Source: GCA-2401735 sp051252095
Lineage (GTDB): Bacteria; Pseudomonadota; Gammaproteobacteria; Burkholderiales; Methylophilaceae
Direction: 5' to 3'
Assembly (NCBI GenBank): GCA_051252095.1
Contig: JBPOFK010000010.1
Location: forward strand, 36,971-100,970
DNA: 64,000 nt
Position 1 is the first letter of the stretch, and each line of letters starts with the position of its first letter. Under the pieces are notes generated by a model. The model did not search any database. It saw nothing but the letters and a program-made list of their open reading frames with translations, and had not been told where the DNA came from. This document shows positions 52,981 through 63,238 of this stretch, one piece after another. The translations under genes and the position numbers were made by a program.

Positions 52981-53163
52981 GGCAAATGTAAATAATTTTC
53001 ATAATCTGATAAAAGCAATTAATATGCCATCCTATAAAGTAGACATTAATTATTGATTAACACATTGTTTTTATTTATTTTTATTGAATTTATTAAAAAC
53101 AAACAATGGATTTACAGTTGCAATTCTGGTTAACTATTTTAACGTTAATGATGAGTTGCCGAC

Positions 53164-53194
53164 AAAAAAATAGACGCTGAAAAGCGTCTATTTT
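53164..53194 (-). terminator. Rho-independent terminator after dapD
   Basis: On minus, AAAATAGACGCT and AGCGTCTATTTT (53183-53194 and 53167-53178) form a perfect 12 bp stem with a 4-base loop, followed by further T. It lies 20 bases past the dapD stop. The rest of the 52981-53213 gap is AT-rich and holds only a weak CATTGTTT/AAACAATG repeat (53063-53070 and 53101-53108). Confidence 0.9.
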
Positions 53195-53213
53195 AGAACT
53201 TTCAAACCAGAGG

Positions 53214-54041
53214 CTAAATTCCTCTTAACAGCTCATTAATGCCAACTTTCCCTAGCGTTTTAGCATCAACCTTTTTAACAATCACAGCACAATAGAGACT
53301 GTAGCTCCCATCTTTAGAAGGCAAATTTCCAGAAACTACAACTGAGCCCGCTGGTACGCGGCCATAGTGTACCTCGCCAGTTTCTCTGTCATAAATTTTA
53401 GTACTTTGCCCAATATAGACGCCCATGGAAATTACACTGTTATCTTCTACAACCACACCCTCAACAACTTCTGATCGCGCGCCAATAAAGCAATTATCCC
53501 CAATGATAGTTGGACCTGCTTGAATCGGCTCTAATACACCACCAATGCCCACGCCACCAGATAAGTGAACGTTTTTACCAATTTGCGCACATGAGCCAAC
53601 TGTCGCCCAGGTATCAACCATAGTGCCTTCATCAACATAGGCACCAATATTGACATATGACGGCATTAGTACAGCATTTTTGCCAATAAATGAGCCGCGA
53701 CGTGCTACAGCATTTGGCACTACGCGGAAACCACCATTTTTGAAGTCTTCTTCAGTATAGTTGGCGAACTTTGTAGGAACTTTATCAAAGTAACGTGTCA
53801 CGCCATCATCAAGCAGAACGTTGTCTTCTAAACGAAAAGATAATAAAACTGTTTTTTTCAACCATTGATGTGTTTCCCATTTTTGGCTGTCACCAATTCT
53901 AGAAGCAACACGTAATACACCTGCATCTAAATCAGCCATGACACTTTCAACAGTTGATTTAAGTTCAGCAGAGGCGTTTGCCGGGTTAATGTTAGCGCGA
54001 TCTTCAAAAGCCGCTTCAATAATACTTTGCCGTGGGTCCAT
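53214..54041 (-). CDS. dapD: Tetrahydrodipicolinate N-succinyltransferase
   Basis: 275 residues. A helical N-terminal domain is followed from about residue 105 by a left-handed beta-helix of hexapeptide repeats, for example RRGSFIGKNAVLMPSYVNIG and GSCAQIGKNVHLSGGVGIGG. It ends CAVIVKKVDAKTLGKVGINELLR. It transfers a succinyl group to tetrahydrodipicolinate on the way to diaminopimelate and lysine. It is a single-gene unit closed by the terminator at 53164-53194. Confidence 0.96.
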   Translation of the reverse strand: MDPRQSIIEAAFEDRANINPANASAELKSTVESVMADLDAGVLRVASRIGDSQKWETHQWLKKTVLLSFRLEDNVLLDDGVTRYFDKVPTKFANYTEEDFKNGGFRVVPNAVARRGSFIGKNAVLMPSYVNIGAYVDEGTMVDTWATVGSCAQIGKNVHLSGGVGIGGVLEPIQAGPTIIGDNCFIGARSEVVEGVVVEDNSVISMGVYIGQSTKIYDRETGEVHYGRVPAGSVVVSGNLPSKDGSYSLYCAVIVKKVDAKTLGKVGINELLRGI

Positions 54042-54175
54042 AAGAATTTCCAGATGTGTAAGTTAATGATAATAACAAAGGCGCTATTTTAACCTAAACC
54101 TTAATTCTGCCAAAAGACTACAGAAACGCGCTCAACATTTAATGAGCACGTCTTCGTTTAAATGGGTTGTCTATT

Positions 54176-54985
54176 TTATTTTTTGGCTGCTTTGTACAAG
54201 GGCATCACTTTTGGTGCGAGTGCTTTTAAATCAGCAATACGATTTTCGCTAGCAGGGTGGGTACTTAAAAACTCAGGTGGTGCGCCGTTGCTGTTAGCAC
54301 TCATTTTTTGCCATAGCGTTACAGCTGCATTTGGGTTAAAGCCAGCGCGTGCTGCTAACTCTAAGCCAATTCTGTCGGATTCACGTTCCTGTTCGCGACC
54401 ATTTGGCAATGCAAAAAATAATTGTGAGCCTAGGCCTGCACCTTGTGCAGCCATGCTACCAGCGGTTCCACCTACCATCGCAGCAAGTGCTTGAAGACCA
54501 AATTGTTGTACATAGGCTTGCGACATTCTCTCACGACCATGCTCACGTAAAGCATGTGCGATTTCATGGCCAATCACTGCTGCAATTTCATCATCTGTAG
54601 CATTCAGCTTCTCAATCAAGCCAGAAAAGACCATAATTTTTCCACCTGGCATGCAATAAGCATTAAGTTGGTCATTTTTCTCGACATTCACTTCCCAGTC
54701 CCATTTGACCGCATCTTCTCTAAATACGCCCACTTGTGCAATCAGCCTTTGAGAAATATTATTCACACGGTTATACATGGCTTTATCCACATTAAGCGTA
54801 GATTCTTTTTTGGCTTTGGTCAGCGTTTCTGTATAAGCTTGCGCAGACATTTGATCTACTGTAGAGGCTGGCATTAGCAGGAACTGTGAGCGGCTAACAC
54901 CAGAAACACTGCTATTAGTTGTTGTGGCACAGCCAGCCAAGTGTATCGCAAGCGTAATCATAACAATGGAAAAGATGTTTTTCAT
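54176..54985 (-). CDS. M48 family metalloprotease lipoprotein
   Basis: 269 residues with a lipoprotein signal (MKNIFSIVMITLAIHLAGC, modified Cys at 19). The zinc motif is IGHEIAHALREHGRE near residue 137, with the third ligand in REQERESDRIGLELA near 200, then GFNPNAAVTLWQKM and LSTHPASENRI. It resembles the LoiP/YcaL group, which degrade misfolded outer-membrane proteins. It is a lone gene between dapD and kup. Confidence 0.93.
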   Translation of the reverse strand: MKNIFSIVMITLAIHLAGCATTTNSSVSGVSRSQFLLMPASTVDQMSAQAYTETLTKAKKESTLNVDKAMYNRVNNISQRLIAQVGVFREDAVKWDWEVNVEKNDQLNAYCMPGGKIMVFSGLIEKLNATDDEIAAVIGHEIAHALREHGRERMSQAYVQQFGLQALAAMVGGTAGSMAAQGAGLGSQLFFALPNGREQERESDRIGLELAARAGFNPNAAVTLWQKMSANSNGAPPEFLSTHPASENRIADLKALAPKVMPLYKAAKK

Positions 54986-55067
54986 AAGTCGTCCTTAGTC
55001 GTCTTTGTTTCGAATCAATTAACCAGTAATATTAACGCATGAAAATAGAAATTGGTTGAAGCATTTA

Positions 55068-56951
55068 TTAAAATTTTACTTGTGCGCCAAGTTCTACAAC
55101 GCGATTAGGCGGTAACTTTAGCTGATTGGTAATGGTTTCTGCTGAGCGAAACAATACAACAAATATTTTTTTTCGCCAGAGTGACATGCCCTGTTGATTA
55201 CTTGTAATCAAAATGTCTTTACCAATGAAAAAAGAAGTTTGCATTGGTTCTAAGTTTAATCCTTGGTCTGCACAGAGTGCCAAGTCTCTTGGCAAGTTTG
55301 GTTCATCCATAAAGCCATAATTGATGGTGATGCGATAAAATGCTTGAGGAAGCTTTTCGACGATAACGCGCTCTTCTTGACTCGTGTGCGGGTAATCCAA
55401 AAAGCAAACTGTTAGAATGGCATTGTTTTCATGTAACACTTTATTATGTTTGATGTTGTGCAGCATTGCCCTAGGTATACCGTAGGCATTTGGTGTCAGA
55501 AACACGGCGGTACCTTCAACTCGTTTAAGCATCTCAGTATCTAAAGACTCAATAAAAGGATTAACTTTAATTTCTTCTTGCTTTAATTGCCTGTAGAGAA
55601 TTGATCGGCCTGTTTTCCAAGTAAACATCAGTGTAAAAATAATGATGCCGATGAGTATAGGAATCCAGCCACCATCAGGTATTTTTAATATATTAGCGCT
55701 GAAAAAAGTTAAATCAACAATGAGAAATAGTCCAATCAAAATACCCGTGCGTAATTTACTCCATTTCCAAATTTCATGAAATACAATCGCGGCAAGTAAA
55801 CTGGTGATAATCATATCGCCAGTCACAGCAATACCGTATGCCGCAGCCAAATTATCTGAGCTACCAAAACTAATCACCAGTATCATCGTAGCTACCATCA
55901 AGCCCCAATTGACACGGGGCATGTAAATTTGTCCCTCAGTACTTTCCGATGTATGTTGGATGTACATACGCGGGATAAATCCCATTTGCAATGCTTGGCG
56001 GGAGACCGAAAATGCACCTGTAATCACGGCTTGCGATGCGATAACCGTCGCCAATGTTGCAAGTCCAATCAGTGGGAATAACGCCCATTTTGGCGCCAAA
56101 AAATAGAAAGGATTTTTGACCGCATTGAGATCGTGCAAAATAATGGCACCTTGACCAAAATAATTTAGGAGTAGGGCGGGTAGCACTAAGCCAAACCAGA
56201 CAAGACGAATAGGGAAGCGACCAAAATGCCCCATATCAGCATACAATGCCTCGGCGCCTGTTACGGCTAATACGACGGCACCTAGTGTGCCAAAAGCCAG
56301 CCACGGGGTATTCCAAAAGAAACTGATTGCATAAGCAGGGTTCAGCGCGTTCAGGATGGTGACATCATGTGCAATATTAATGATGCCTAAAATCGCTAAT
56401 GTGCTAAACCATAACAACATAACAGGCCCAAATAACTTACCGACTAAGGCAGTCCCTTTGCTCTGTACAAAAAACAAAGTAAATAATACAAGCAATGTAA
56501 TTGGGACAATAAATTCATGCAGACTTGGCGCGGCAACCTCTAAGCCTTCAACGGCGGATAATACTGAAATAGCTGGCGTTATCATCCCGTCGGCATAAAA
56601 CATACATGCGCCTAAAATACCCAAAAACATAATGCGTCGGCGTTTATTGGAGTTTTGTTTTGCATGGCGGCTTGCAAGTGCTAGCAATGACATAATGCCA
56701 CCTTCACCATGATTATCTGCGCGCATAATAAAAACAATATACTTAATCGATACAATTAAGATGAGTGCCCAGGTAATGAGTGAAAGTATGCCGTACACAT
56801 TTGTGGCAGTGTGGGCGATAGGATGGTGACTAGAAGAAAAGACTTCTCTTAATGTATATAGTGGACTTGTGCCAATGTCGCCAAATACTACCCCTAATGC
56901 TGCAAGTGCCAAGGCTGGGGTATGTGGCGTTTGAGTGCTAGTATCGCTCAT
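55068..56951 (-). CDS. kup: Kup-type potassium uptake protein
   Basis: 627 residues with about twelve membrane helices, then a cytoplasmic tail of about 170 residues. Family signatures are ALGVVFGDIGTSPLYTLREVF near the start (quoted as VFGDIGTSPLYTLREVF), ADGMITPAISVLSAVEG near residue 120 and DNHGEGGIMSLLALA near 80. It imports potassium with protons at low affinity. The gene is intact. It is followed on minus upstream by xseA, 26 bases away. Confidence 0.95.
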   Translation of the reverse strand: MSDTSTQTPHTPALALAALGVVFGDIGTSPLYTLREVFSSSHHPIAHTATNVYGILSLITWALILIVSIKYIVFIMRADNHGEGGIMSLLALASRHAKQNSNKRRRIMFLGILGACMFYADGMITPAISVLSAVEGLEVAAPSLHEFIVPITLLVLFTLFFVQSKGTALVGKLFGPVMLLWFSTLAILGIINIAHDVTILNALNPAYAISFFWNTPWLAFGTLGAVVLAVTGAEALYADMGHFGRFPIRLVWFGLVLPALLLNYFGQGAIILHDLNAVKNPFYFLAPKWALFPLIGLATLATVIASQAVITGAFSVSRQALQMGFIPRMYIQHTSESTEGQIYMPRVNWGLMVATMILVISFGSSDNLAAAYGIAVTGDMIITSLLAAIVFHEIWKWSKLRTGILIGLFLIVDLTFFSANILKIPDGGWIPILIGIIIFTLMFTWKTGRSILYRQLKQEEIKVNPFIESLDTEMLKRVEGTAVFLTPNAYGIPRAMLHNIKHNKVLHENNAILTVCFLDYPHTSQEERVIVEKLPQAFYRITINYGFMDEPNLPRDLALCADQGLNLEPMQTSFFIGKDILITSNQQGMSLWRKKIFVVLFRSAETITNQLKLPPNRVVELGAQVKF

Positions 56952-56977
56952 ATCAAGATTCAGGTCTGATTAGCTGC

Positions 56978-58201
56978 TTAGGATTGGTTCGTCACTTTAG
57001 CATCTACTTCGCCAATATGTAATTGAATATGAAGTGATTGACCTATTTTTAATTGATTGCTAGCAGTGATATTTTCTTGGTTACTTGAAACAATTGCGTA
57101 CCCTCTTGCGAGTACTGCGCGCGGACTTAGCTGTTCAATGCTAGATTTCAGTTGACTGTAGTATTGTTTTTCCAACTGTAGCCGGTGCTTAATGCTGTAA
57201 TTTAATCGGTTTTGCAATTGCTTAATATAATCCGCCTGTACTGTAAGTTTTTGCTTTGGCGAGATTAAACGTTGACTAAGAAAGTCCAACTTCTGAGATC
57301 GTTGTTGTAGGTTCACTGTGAATAGGCGCGCTAATTGGCGTGCAATGTCTTTCAACTTTTGCACTAAGTGACTCATGTCTTGGCAGGCAAGTTCAGCAGC
57401 GGCTGTAGGCGTTGCAGCGCGCACATCAGCTACAAAATCACAGATAGTGAAGTCCGTTTCATGGCCAACACCACTAATAATGGGGATTGTACAGTCAGCT
57501 ACAGCGCGCGCGACAATCTCCTCATTAAATTGCCATAAATCCTCTATGCTGCCACCACCTCTGCATACAATCAGCGTATCAACTTCTTTTCGTTCATTTG
57601 CTTTTTTAATTGCTGTGGCAATGCGTTCTGCCGCGCCTTTACCCTGAACAGGTGTCGGGTAAATGATGACATTAATATTTGGGTTACGTCTTTTTAACGT
57701 TGTCAGTACATCACGCAATGCTGCTGCCTCAGATGAGGTAACAATGCCAATGGACTTTGGATGTTCTGGTATGGCTTGCTTAATTGAAGCTTCAAACAAA
57801 CCTTCCGTTTGTAGTTTGTTTTTTAATCGTTCAAATGCTTCAAATAATGCGCCTAAACCCGCTTGCCTGATAGACTCTATGGTTAATTGAAACTCGCCAC
57901 GTGCTTCATAAAGTGTGACGGTAGCGCGGGCCTCAACTTTGTCACCTTCTCTTGGTGTAAAGTCCGTATAGCTATTGCGACCCTTAAACATCACACAGCG
58001 GACTTGCGCGCTTGCATCTTTTAATGAAAAGTACCAATGACCACTGGCTGCACGGGTAAAATTTGACACTTCGCCTGATACCCAAAAAAGTGGAAAGCTG
58101 GACTGAAGTACTTCACGTGCTAAACGATTTAACTCGCTAACAGAGAGAATTTTTTGCTGCGTAGGACTGTCAGAATCTAACATTGCGCTATTATCTAACA
58201 T
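56978..58201 (-). CDS. xseA: Exodeoxyribonuclease VII large subunit
   Basis: About 407 residues. An N-terminal OB-fold (ILSVSELNRLAREVLQSSFP, VSGEVSNFTRAASGHWYFSLKD) is followed by the catalytic domain with IGIVTSSEAAALRDVL near residue 140, RGGGSIEDLWQFNEE near 220 and SGVGHETDFTICDFVADVRAATPTAAAE across two strands. A coiled-coil region follows. With XseB it degrades single-stranded DNA to oligonucleotides. The frame opens at a TTG at 58219; I chose the ATG at 58201 (MLDNSAML), with another ATG at 58183 possible. No xseB is nearby. Confidence 0.93.
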   Translation of the reverse strand: MLDNSAMLDSDSPTQQKILSVSELNRLAREVLQSSFPLFWVSGEVSNFTRAASGHWYFSLKDASAQVRCVMFKGRNSYTDFTPREGDKVEARATVTLYEARGEFQLTIESIRQAGLGALFEAFERLKNKLQTEGLFEASIKQAIPEHPKSIGIVTSSEAAALRDVLTTLKRRNPNINVIIYPTPVQGKGAAERIATAIKKANERKEVDTLIVCRGGGSIEDLWQFNEEIVARAVADCTIPIISGVGHETDFTICDFVADVRAATPTAAAELACQDMSHLVQKLKDIARQLARLFTVNLQQRSQKLDFLSQRLISPKQKLTVQADYIKQLQNRLNYSIKHRLQLEKQYYSQLKSSIEQLSPRAVLARGYAIVSSNQENITASNQLKIGQSLHIQLHIGEVDAKVTNQS

Positions 58202-58317
58202 TATCAATGGCTTTAACAATCATTAACGCTAACTTTTTATCAGTCAAAGGTGACATCTTAAGGCATGCAGTTTATGATTGGGCGCAACCAGTTAGTAAAT
58301 AAATAAGGAATAGTTGA

Positions 58318-58812
58318 ATGAATCGATTAAAAGGTAAAACAGGATATTTACTTGGGTTCGTAATGAGCTTTGCGATTGTTGGATTGGCGTTAGTGATTCA
58401 AACACAGCACAACCTAGAGCCCTGCCCTTTATGTATTTCACAGCGAATTATATTTATGGCATTGGGTGTTGTATTCTTTGTTGCTGCATTTATTCCACCG
58501 CAACATGTATTGAAAAAAGTAGTCACGTTATTACTGGTAGCGGTTGGATTAGCTGGTTCAGGTGTTGCCATACGGCATTGGTATTTACAGGCCAATAAAG
58601 AAAGCATAATTGCAGATTGCGGCGTGGGCTTTGACTATATGTTTGAGAACTTTCCATTAGAAAAAGCTTTTAAACTCATCTTCCGAGGCACGGGAGATTG
58701 TGCCGCTATTGATTGGACTTTTTTAGGACTGACTTTGCCTCAACTTGGCCTGATTAGTTTCGTTGGCTTTATTATCTATGCTGTCTATCTATTAAAATTA
58801 AACAGCCAATAA
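58318..58812 (+). CDS. dsbB: DsbB: disulfide bond formation protein B
   Basis: 164 residues with four membrane helices. The first Cys pair is EPCPLCISQR near residue 38, the quinone-linked pair. The second pair is C100 (IADCGVGFDYMF) and C123 (GTGDCAAIDW) in the second periplasmic loop. DsbB reoxidises DsbA and passes electrons to quinone. DsbA is not in the window. It converges with the CYTH-CHAD gene, 16 bases away. Confidence 0.94.
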   Translation: MNRLKGKTGYLLGFVMSFAIVGLALVIQTQHNLEPCPLCISQRIIFMALGVVFFVAAFIPPQHVLKKVVTLLLVAVGLAGSGVAIRHWYLQANKESIIADCGVGFDYMFENFPLEKAFKLIFRGTGDCAAIDWTFLGLTLPQLGLISFVGFIIYAVYLLKLNSQ

Positions 58813-58828
58813 GCGCGTTTTTGCAGAG

Positions 58829-60358
58829 CTACCAAAATGGCTTTTGTTTAGAAAATAATTTCCATGTTTTTTTCATCTCTGTGATATGGGGTATAACCCC
58901 GCGCGCATTCCATCCGTCGATTAGATGTTTAGCTGTGTTAAGGTTTTTGGATGGTTTTTCTCCCAGTAGTGTTTTTACAACGCCACTAGTGACACTTATA
59001 TCATTCATGGTGCCGAGCTGATCTTGCAGCTGAGCTAGGCTTTTAATAAACGGATTGATTCTTTTTGATGGGTACAGGCTGGCAAAAAACTCAGCTAAAT
59101 AGCGTAATTTTTTGGCCAGAATGCGTGTGCGATGGCGTTCATCTGGCGTTGCTTTTTTAAGATCTCTGCCGCTATTTTTGAGTTGCTGGTAGCATTTAGT
59201 CAACATAGGCTGTGCAATCTCTGCCACAGTCATTTTTTTCGTTTTTACATCCTTGCCAAGGTGATTCTCTAACCAATCACCAAGCGCTAGCAATAAATGT
59301 TGATAGCGTTGACTGGTGATTGCTGCACGTACATTTCCATAAGCAGACTTTCTTTCTTGCCTAGCCTTTTTTAGCAATAATGTCAGGCTGGGTTGGTTAG
59401 GCATCTGTGTCATGATTGGTGGCAACGTTTGGGTGATCAATACATCTAGATCTCGCGCATGTCCTAATACATTAGTAATCCAAACAAGGTCGTTAATCAT
59501 ATGTTCGCAACTTTGCTTGTGTATTACGCGACTGAATATTTTAAGTGCAGAGCGCAATCTACGTAACGCGATGCGCATTTGGTGTACGTCCTCAACATCA
59601 CGGCCATACAGCACTATGTCTTGATTCGCTTGTAGTTGTATAAGGCAAGCCTGCACAATTTGTTTTAAAGTTTCATTTGCTAGCGCTTTTTTATGAAGCT
59701 TAATGGGCTCTGCCTTTAACGTTTTGACAGGCTGCGCTCTAAAATAAGCATAGGCTCTTTGTGCTTTGCTTATATTCTCGATGAATAATGGAATGTGTTT
59801 TTGCAGTTGTAATGCAAACGCAAATAAACGCCCTTTGTTACCTTCTATGAGCTCTAGTTCAATTTCACAGATGGGTTCGCGGTTATTTCCAGCGATTATT
59901 TCGCCAACATCTAGAATAAGTTCAATCTTATCGGTATTTTCGAAAGCCAATACCCATGTTGTGCGGCGCATATCTGTACTGAATATAGGGGCTAAGCCAT
60001 CACGTAGACTGGCATTATTAAAAAAAGCAGAGTGAGTTGGATCTGTTATTTTACTGAAGTCCAAACCACCAGCTGTTACATCCCACTCTAGCTCTAACCT
60101 CTGGTGCAGGCCACTTAGTACATTGCCAGCACCTTTGATGGTTTGCGTCCATTTTCTGCCTGCATGTCTTAATCGCAAACTAAGGCCATGATCTAATAAT
60201 GTAAGGTCTGGTGTGTCGTAATAGCGGCTGAGTGTTTTATGTGTTGTGGGGGTACTGATCTTGATATTGGTTGATGTGCCAATAGTCGCGAGGTGACGCT
60301 TCAGGCTTGGGATATCTGATTGTTCGATGCGCAGCTTAAGCTCAACTTCATTGGTCAT
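58829..60358 (-). CDS. CYTH-CHAD domain protein
   Basis: 509 residues. The N-terminal CYTH domain (about 1-200) begins with the metal-binding ELKLRIEQ and has SRYYDTPDLTLLDHGLSLRLRH and TIKGAG, typical of inorganic triphosphatases such as YgiF. The C-terminal CHAD domain (about 225-500) has the His-rich helices VHQMRIALRRLRSALKIFS and HRTRILAKKLRYLAEFF, which bind polyphosphate. It probably hydrolyses triphosphate or senses polyphosphate. No ppk or ppx gene is in the window. Confidence 0.93.
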   Translation of the reverse strand: MTNEVELKLRIEQSDIPSLKRHLATIGTSTNIKISTPTTHKTLSRYYDTPDLTLLDHGLSLRLRHAGRKWTQTIKGAGNVLSGLHQRLELEWDVTAGGLDFSKITDPTHSAFFNNASLRDGLAPIFSTDMRRTTWVLAFENTDKIELILDVGEIIAGNNREPICEIELELIEGNKGRLFAFALQLQKHIPLFIENISKAQRAYAYFRAQPVKTLKAEPIKLHKKALANETLKQIVQACLIQLQANQDIVLYGRDVEDVHQMRIALRRLRSALKIFSRVIHKQSCEHMINDLVWITNVLGHARDLDVLITQTLPPIMTQMPNQPSLTLLLKKARQERKSAYGNVRAAITSQRYQHLLLALGDWLENHLGKDVKTKKMTVAEIAQPMLTKCYQQLKNSGRDLKKATPDERHRTRILAKKLRYLAEFFASLYPSKRINPFIKSLAQLQDQLGTMNDISVTSGVVKTLLGEKPSKNLNTAKHLIDGWNARGVIPHITEMKKTWKLFSKQKPFW

Positions 60359-60441
60359 AGTGACTACCTTATCAGGTTATTATAACGCTGGATGATGGAC
60401 AAAAAACGTAAACCAGCTTTTTTACAGATATAATTTAGCTT

Positions 60442-61332
60442 ATGAAAATTAAAACCATAAATGATTTTGTTGGCAATACGCCGCTCGTTGCCTTGCAACG
60501 CATGCAAGGTAAAACAAGTAATACCATTTTGTTAAAGCTGGAGGGCAATAACCCAGCAGGGTCAGTCAAAGATAGGCCTGCGTATAGCATGATTATGCGC
60601 GCCGAGCAGCGTGGCGACATTAAACCCGGAGATACCTTAATCGAAGCAACAAGTGGCAACACCGGCATTGCGCTCGCGATGGTTGCGGCCATGCGAGGCT
60701 ATAAAATGATTTTAGTGATGCCAGAAAATCAAACAGTAGAGCGCCGTCAGAGTATGAGAGCTTATGGTGCCGAGCTGGTTTTAACGCCAGCCGATGGCAG
60801 CATGGAGCTTGCACGTGATGTTGCTATGAAAATGCAAGCTGAAGGCGAGGGCATTGTGCTTGACCAATTTGCTAACATGGATAATCCGCAAGCGCACTAT
60901 GAGGGCACGGGTCCTGAGATTTGGCGAGATACACAGGGTGAGGTAACCCATTTTGTTTCAAGTATGGGCACGACAGGCACTATCATGGGGACATCACGCT
61001 ATTTAAAAGAGCAAAACCCCAATGTGAAAGTCATTGGCGTGCAGCCAGAAGAGGGGTCACGCATTCCAGGGATACGCAAATGGCCAGAAGAGTATATGCC
61101 TAAAATTTTTGATAAAGCTCGAGTAGATGAGCTGATGTATGTCAATCAAAAGCAAGCAGAAGATACCGCGCGAAAACTCGCCACCATGGAAGGGATTTTT
61201 GCTGGCATTTCTAGTGGTGGTGCGCTATACACTGCATTGCAGCTTTCGAAACAACTAGAAAATGCAGTGATTGTCAGTATCGTTTGTGATCGGGGTGATC
61301 GCTATTTATCTTCAGGTGTTTTCCCTGATTAA
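60442..61332 (+). CDS. cysM: Cysteine synthase B
   Basis: 296 residues of the PLP-dependent cysteine synthase family. The Schiff-base Lys lies in GSVKDRPAYSM near residue 41, with TSGNTGIALAM near 68, VSSMGTTGTIMGTSRYL near 174 and a C-terminal VCDRGDRYLSSGVF. The KDRPA and SRYLKE details and length fit CysM rather than CysK. It makes cysteine from O-acetylserine and sulfide or thiosulfate. Confidence 0.94.
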   Translation: MKIKTINDFVGNTPLVALQRMQGKTSNTILLKLEGNNPAGSVKDRPAYSMIMRAEQRGDIKPGDTLIEATSGNTGIALAMVAAMRGYKMILVMPENQTVERRQSMRAYGAELVLTPADGSMELARDVAMKMQAEGEGIVLDQFANMDNPQAHYEGTGPEIWRDTQGEVTHFVSSMGTTGTIMGTSRYLKEQNPNVKVIGVQPEEGSRIPGIRKWPEEYMPKIFDKARVDELMYVNQKQAEDTARKLATMEGIFAGISSGGALYTALQLSKQLENAVIVSIVCDRGDRYLSSGVFPD

Positions 61333-61349
61333 ATGCGCATAGGCTTGAT

Positions 61350-63224
61350 ATGTTTTGTTGCATAACAAACAAATTAGCTTCAACGAACATTGTTACTACA
61401 TTTAAAACAGCTTGGCGTTATCATTACTTAAACATGACGGTTTCTGGGTGGGTAATACTGTTCGCATTATTGTTCCCTACTCAGCCAGCCAATGCTGTTT
61501 CCAGTATCAACATCAGTATCGGAGAAGTGGATGCGCCAGTTGGTCAGCTTAAAGATGCACAGTTTCATGTTGACTTAAAAGGCACCTCACCAAAATTAAC
61601 ATTAGAGGCTGCGCTAAAACCTAAAAACGAGCCTGCGTTTATGCCGTTTAAACTGACCTGCGGCTCTTTGATGAGTGAGCAAATTGGGTATATCGATTGC
61701 TTTGATGGGCAATTAAGTTCCAAGGGTATTTCTGCACCATTTTCATTTCACATTTCGCAACTCGCCAACCGATTTACCTTAGACCTTTTATTTGATGGTG
61801 CTCAGTTTAGTGATGCCGAAGGTTTGCATGCGGGTGAAAACTTGTTTGGCGATATGCAATTTACAGCCCAACATACGCAAGGTACTTGGCAATGGGATGG
61901 TCAATTAAGTTGGGACAAAGGTGAAGTCTATTGGCAACCGTTTTATTTCGGTAAAGCAGGGAATGTGTTCAAGGCAAAAGGTACATTAAGTACTGATTTA
62001 GTGACTGTAAAAGATGCGAGTCTAGCCGTTACTGATGTCGGCGAGATCAATGCGCAAGCACAAATTAACACCAAAACCAAAGTGCTAGAAGATGTTAAAG
62101 TCAGTGCACAAGATGTCGATTTTAATGGATTGTATACCTTGATTTTAAAGCCAAAGTTAGAAAAATCTGCATTTGGTAACTTGGATGTATCTGGCAAAGC
62201 AAGCTGGCAGTTTGAAATGAAAGCCTTACAACCAACCAGCTTTGAATTGAACTTAGTGGATGCCAATATTCAAGATCAAAACGGTAAGTTCGCTTTTAGC
62301 CATATGAATGCCCATATTCCGTGGGATTACGATATTCAAAAGAACATCTCGCTGGGCTATGAAAATGGATATTTACTAGATTTACCATTAGGTAAAACAG
62401 ACCTAAACGCGGTCGTTAATCGTTACTCGGTAACGGCACCTGAACTAGTGCTGCCAGTATTGGATGGGGCGTTAAATTTCAAAGAGGTATCGGCAGCATG
62501 GTTAGGTGAAAACTGGTTTTGGCATTTGCGTCTGGATTTATTGCCAATCTCACTGAGTCAATTCAGTGCTGCATTGGGATGGCCGGAAATGGATGGGAAA
62601 ATATCAGGTCAAATTCCACTCGTCACTTATGCAAGCAAGCAATTAAATATGGATGGCGCCATGACATTTAATATGTTTGGCGGCACAGTGGGGATGAATA
62701 ATTTGCGCATTGATGATCCGCTAGGCGTGGTGACACGCATGTATGCTGACTTGACTGTACGAAAACTGGACTTAGGTGAATTAACCCGAACCTATAGCTT
62801 TGGCGATATAAAAGGCAAGCTAGATGGCGATGTGAAACACCTTGTATTGGAAAACTGGAAGCCTGTTTATTTTGATGCTGCGCTCAATACTAGTGAGGAT
62901 GAGCAGGTGAAAAAGGTATCACAACGCGCGGTGGAAAATATAGCTGCGCTCGGTGGTGCAGGTACAGCAGCAGCATTGCAGCGTACTTTTTTACGTTTTT
63001 TCGATGAATTTAATTACGAAAAAATTGGCATCAGTTGCAAGCTCAGACGCGATGTTTGTGAAATGGGTGGTGTGGAGTCAACGCCTCAAGGGTATATAAT
63101 CGTTAAGGGTAGTGGTATACCAGCAGTCAATGTTAATGGCTATACCAAATATGTGAGCTTGATAGATTTGCTGGCTAGAATTAAACGCATTACAGATGCC
63201 AACTCAAAAGTAGTGGTAGAGTGA
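61350..63224 (+). CDS. YdbH-like AsmA-type protein (intermembrane lipid transport family)
   Basis: 624 residues. After a 28-residue lead comes a hydrophobic export segment (SGWVILFALLFPTQPANA), then a long run of beta strands: repeated filter-like units such as GEINAQAQINTKTKVLEDV and MDGAMTFNMFGGTVGMNNLRI. The C-terminal part (from about residue 450) with YVSLIDLLARIKRI resembles the YdbH dicarboxylate-transport-type domain. In E. coli, YdbH works with TamB and YhdP in moving phospholipids to the outer membrane, with the lipoprotein YnbE. Here a small lipoprotein and a YdbL-like gene follow, matching the ydbH-ynbE-ydbL order. The start could instead be the ATG at 61434. Confidence 0.82.
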   Translation: MFCCITNKLASTNIVTTFKTAWRYHYLNMTVSGWVILFALLFPTQPANAVSSINISIGEVDAPVGQLKDAQFHVDLKGTSPKLTLEAALKPKNEPAFMPFKLTCGSLMSEQIGYIDCFDGQLSSKGISAPFSFHISQLANRFTLDLLFDGAQFSDAEGLHAGENLFGDMQFTAQHTQGTWQWDGQLSWDKGEVYWQPFYFGKAGNVFKAKGTLSTDLVTVKDASLAVTDVGEINAQAQINTKTKVLEDVKVSAQDVDFNGLYTLILKPKLEKSAFGNLDVSGKASWQFEMKALQPTSFELNLVDANIQDQNGKFAFSHMNAHIPWDYDIQKNISLGYENGYLLDLPLGKTDLNAVVNRYSVTAPELVLPVLDGALNFKEVSAAWLGENWFWHLRLDLLPISLSQFSAALGWPEMDGKISGQIPLVTYASKQLNMDGAMTFNMFGGTVGMNNLRIDDPLGVVTRMYADLTVRKLDLGELTRTYSFGDIKGKLDGDVKHLVLENWKPVYFDAALNTSEDEQVKKVSQRAVENIAALGGAGTAAALQRTFLRFFDEFNYEKIGISCKLRRDVCEMGGVESTPQGYIIVKGSGIPAVNVNGYTKYVSLIDLLARIKRITDANSKVVVE

Positions 63225-63238
63225 ATTGATAAGGAAAA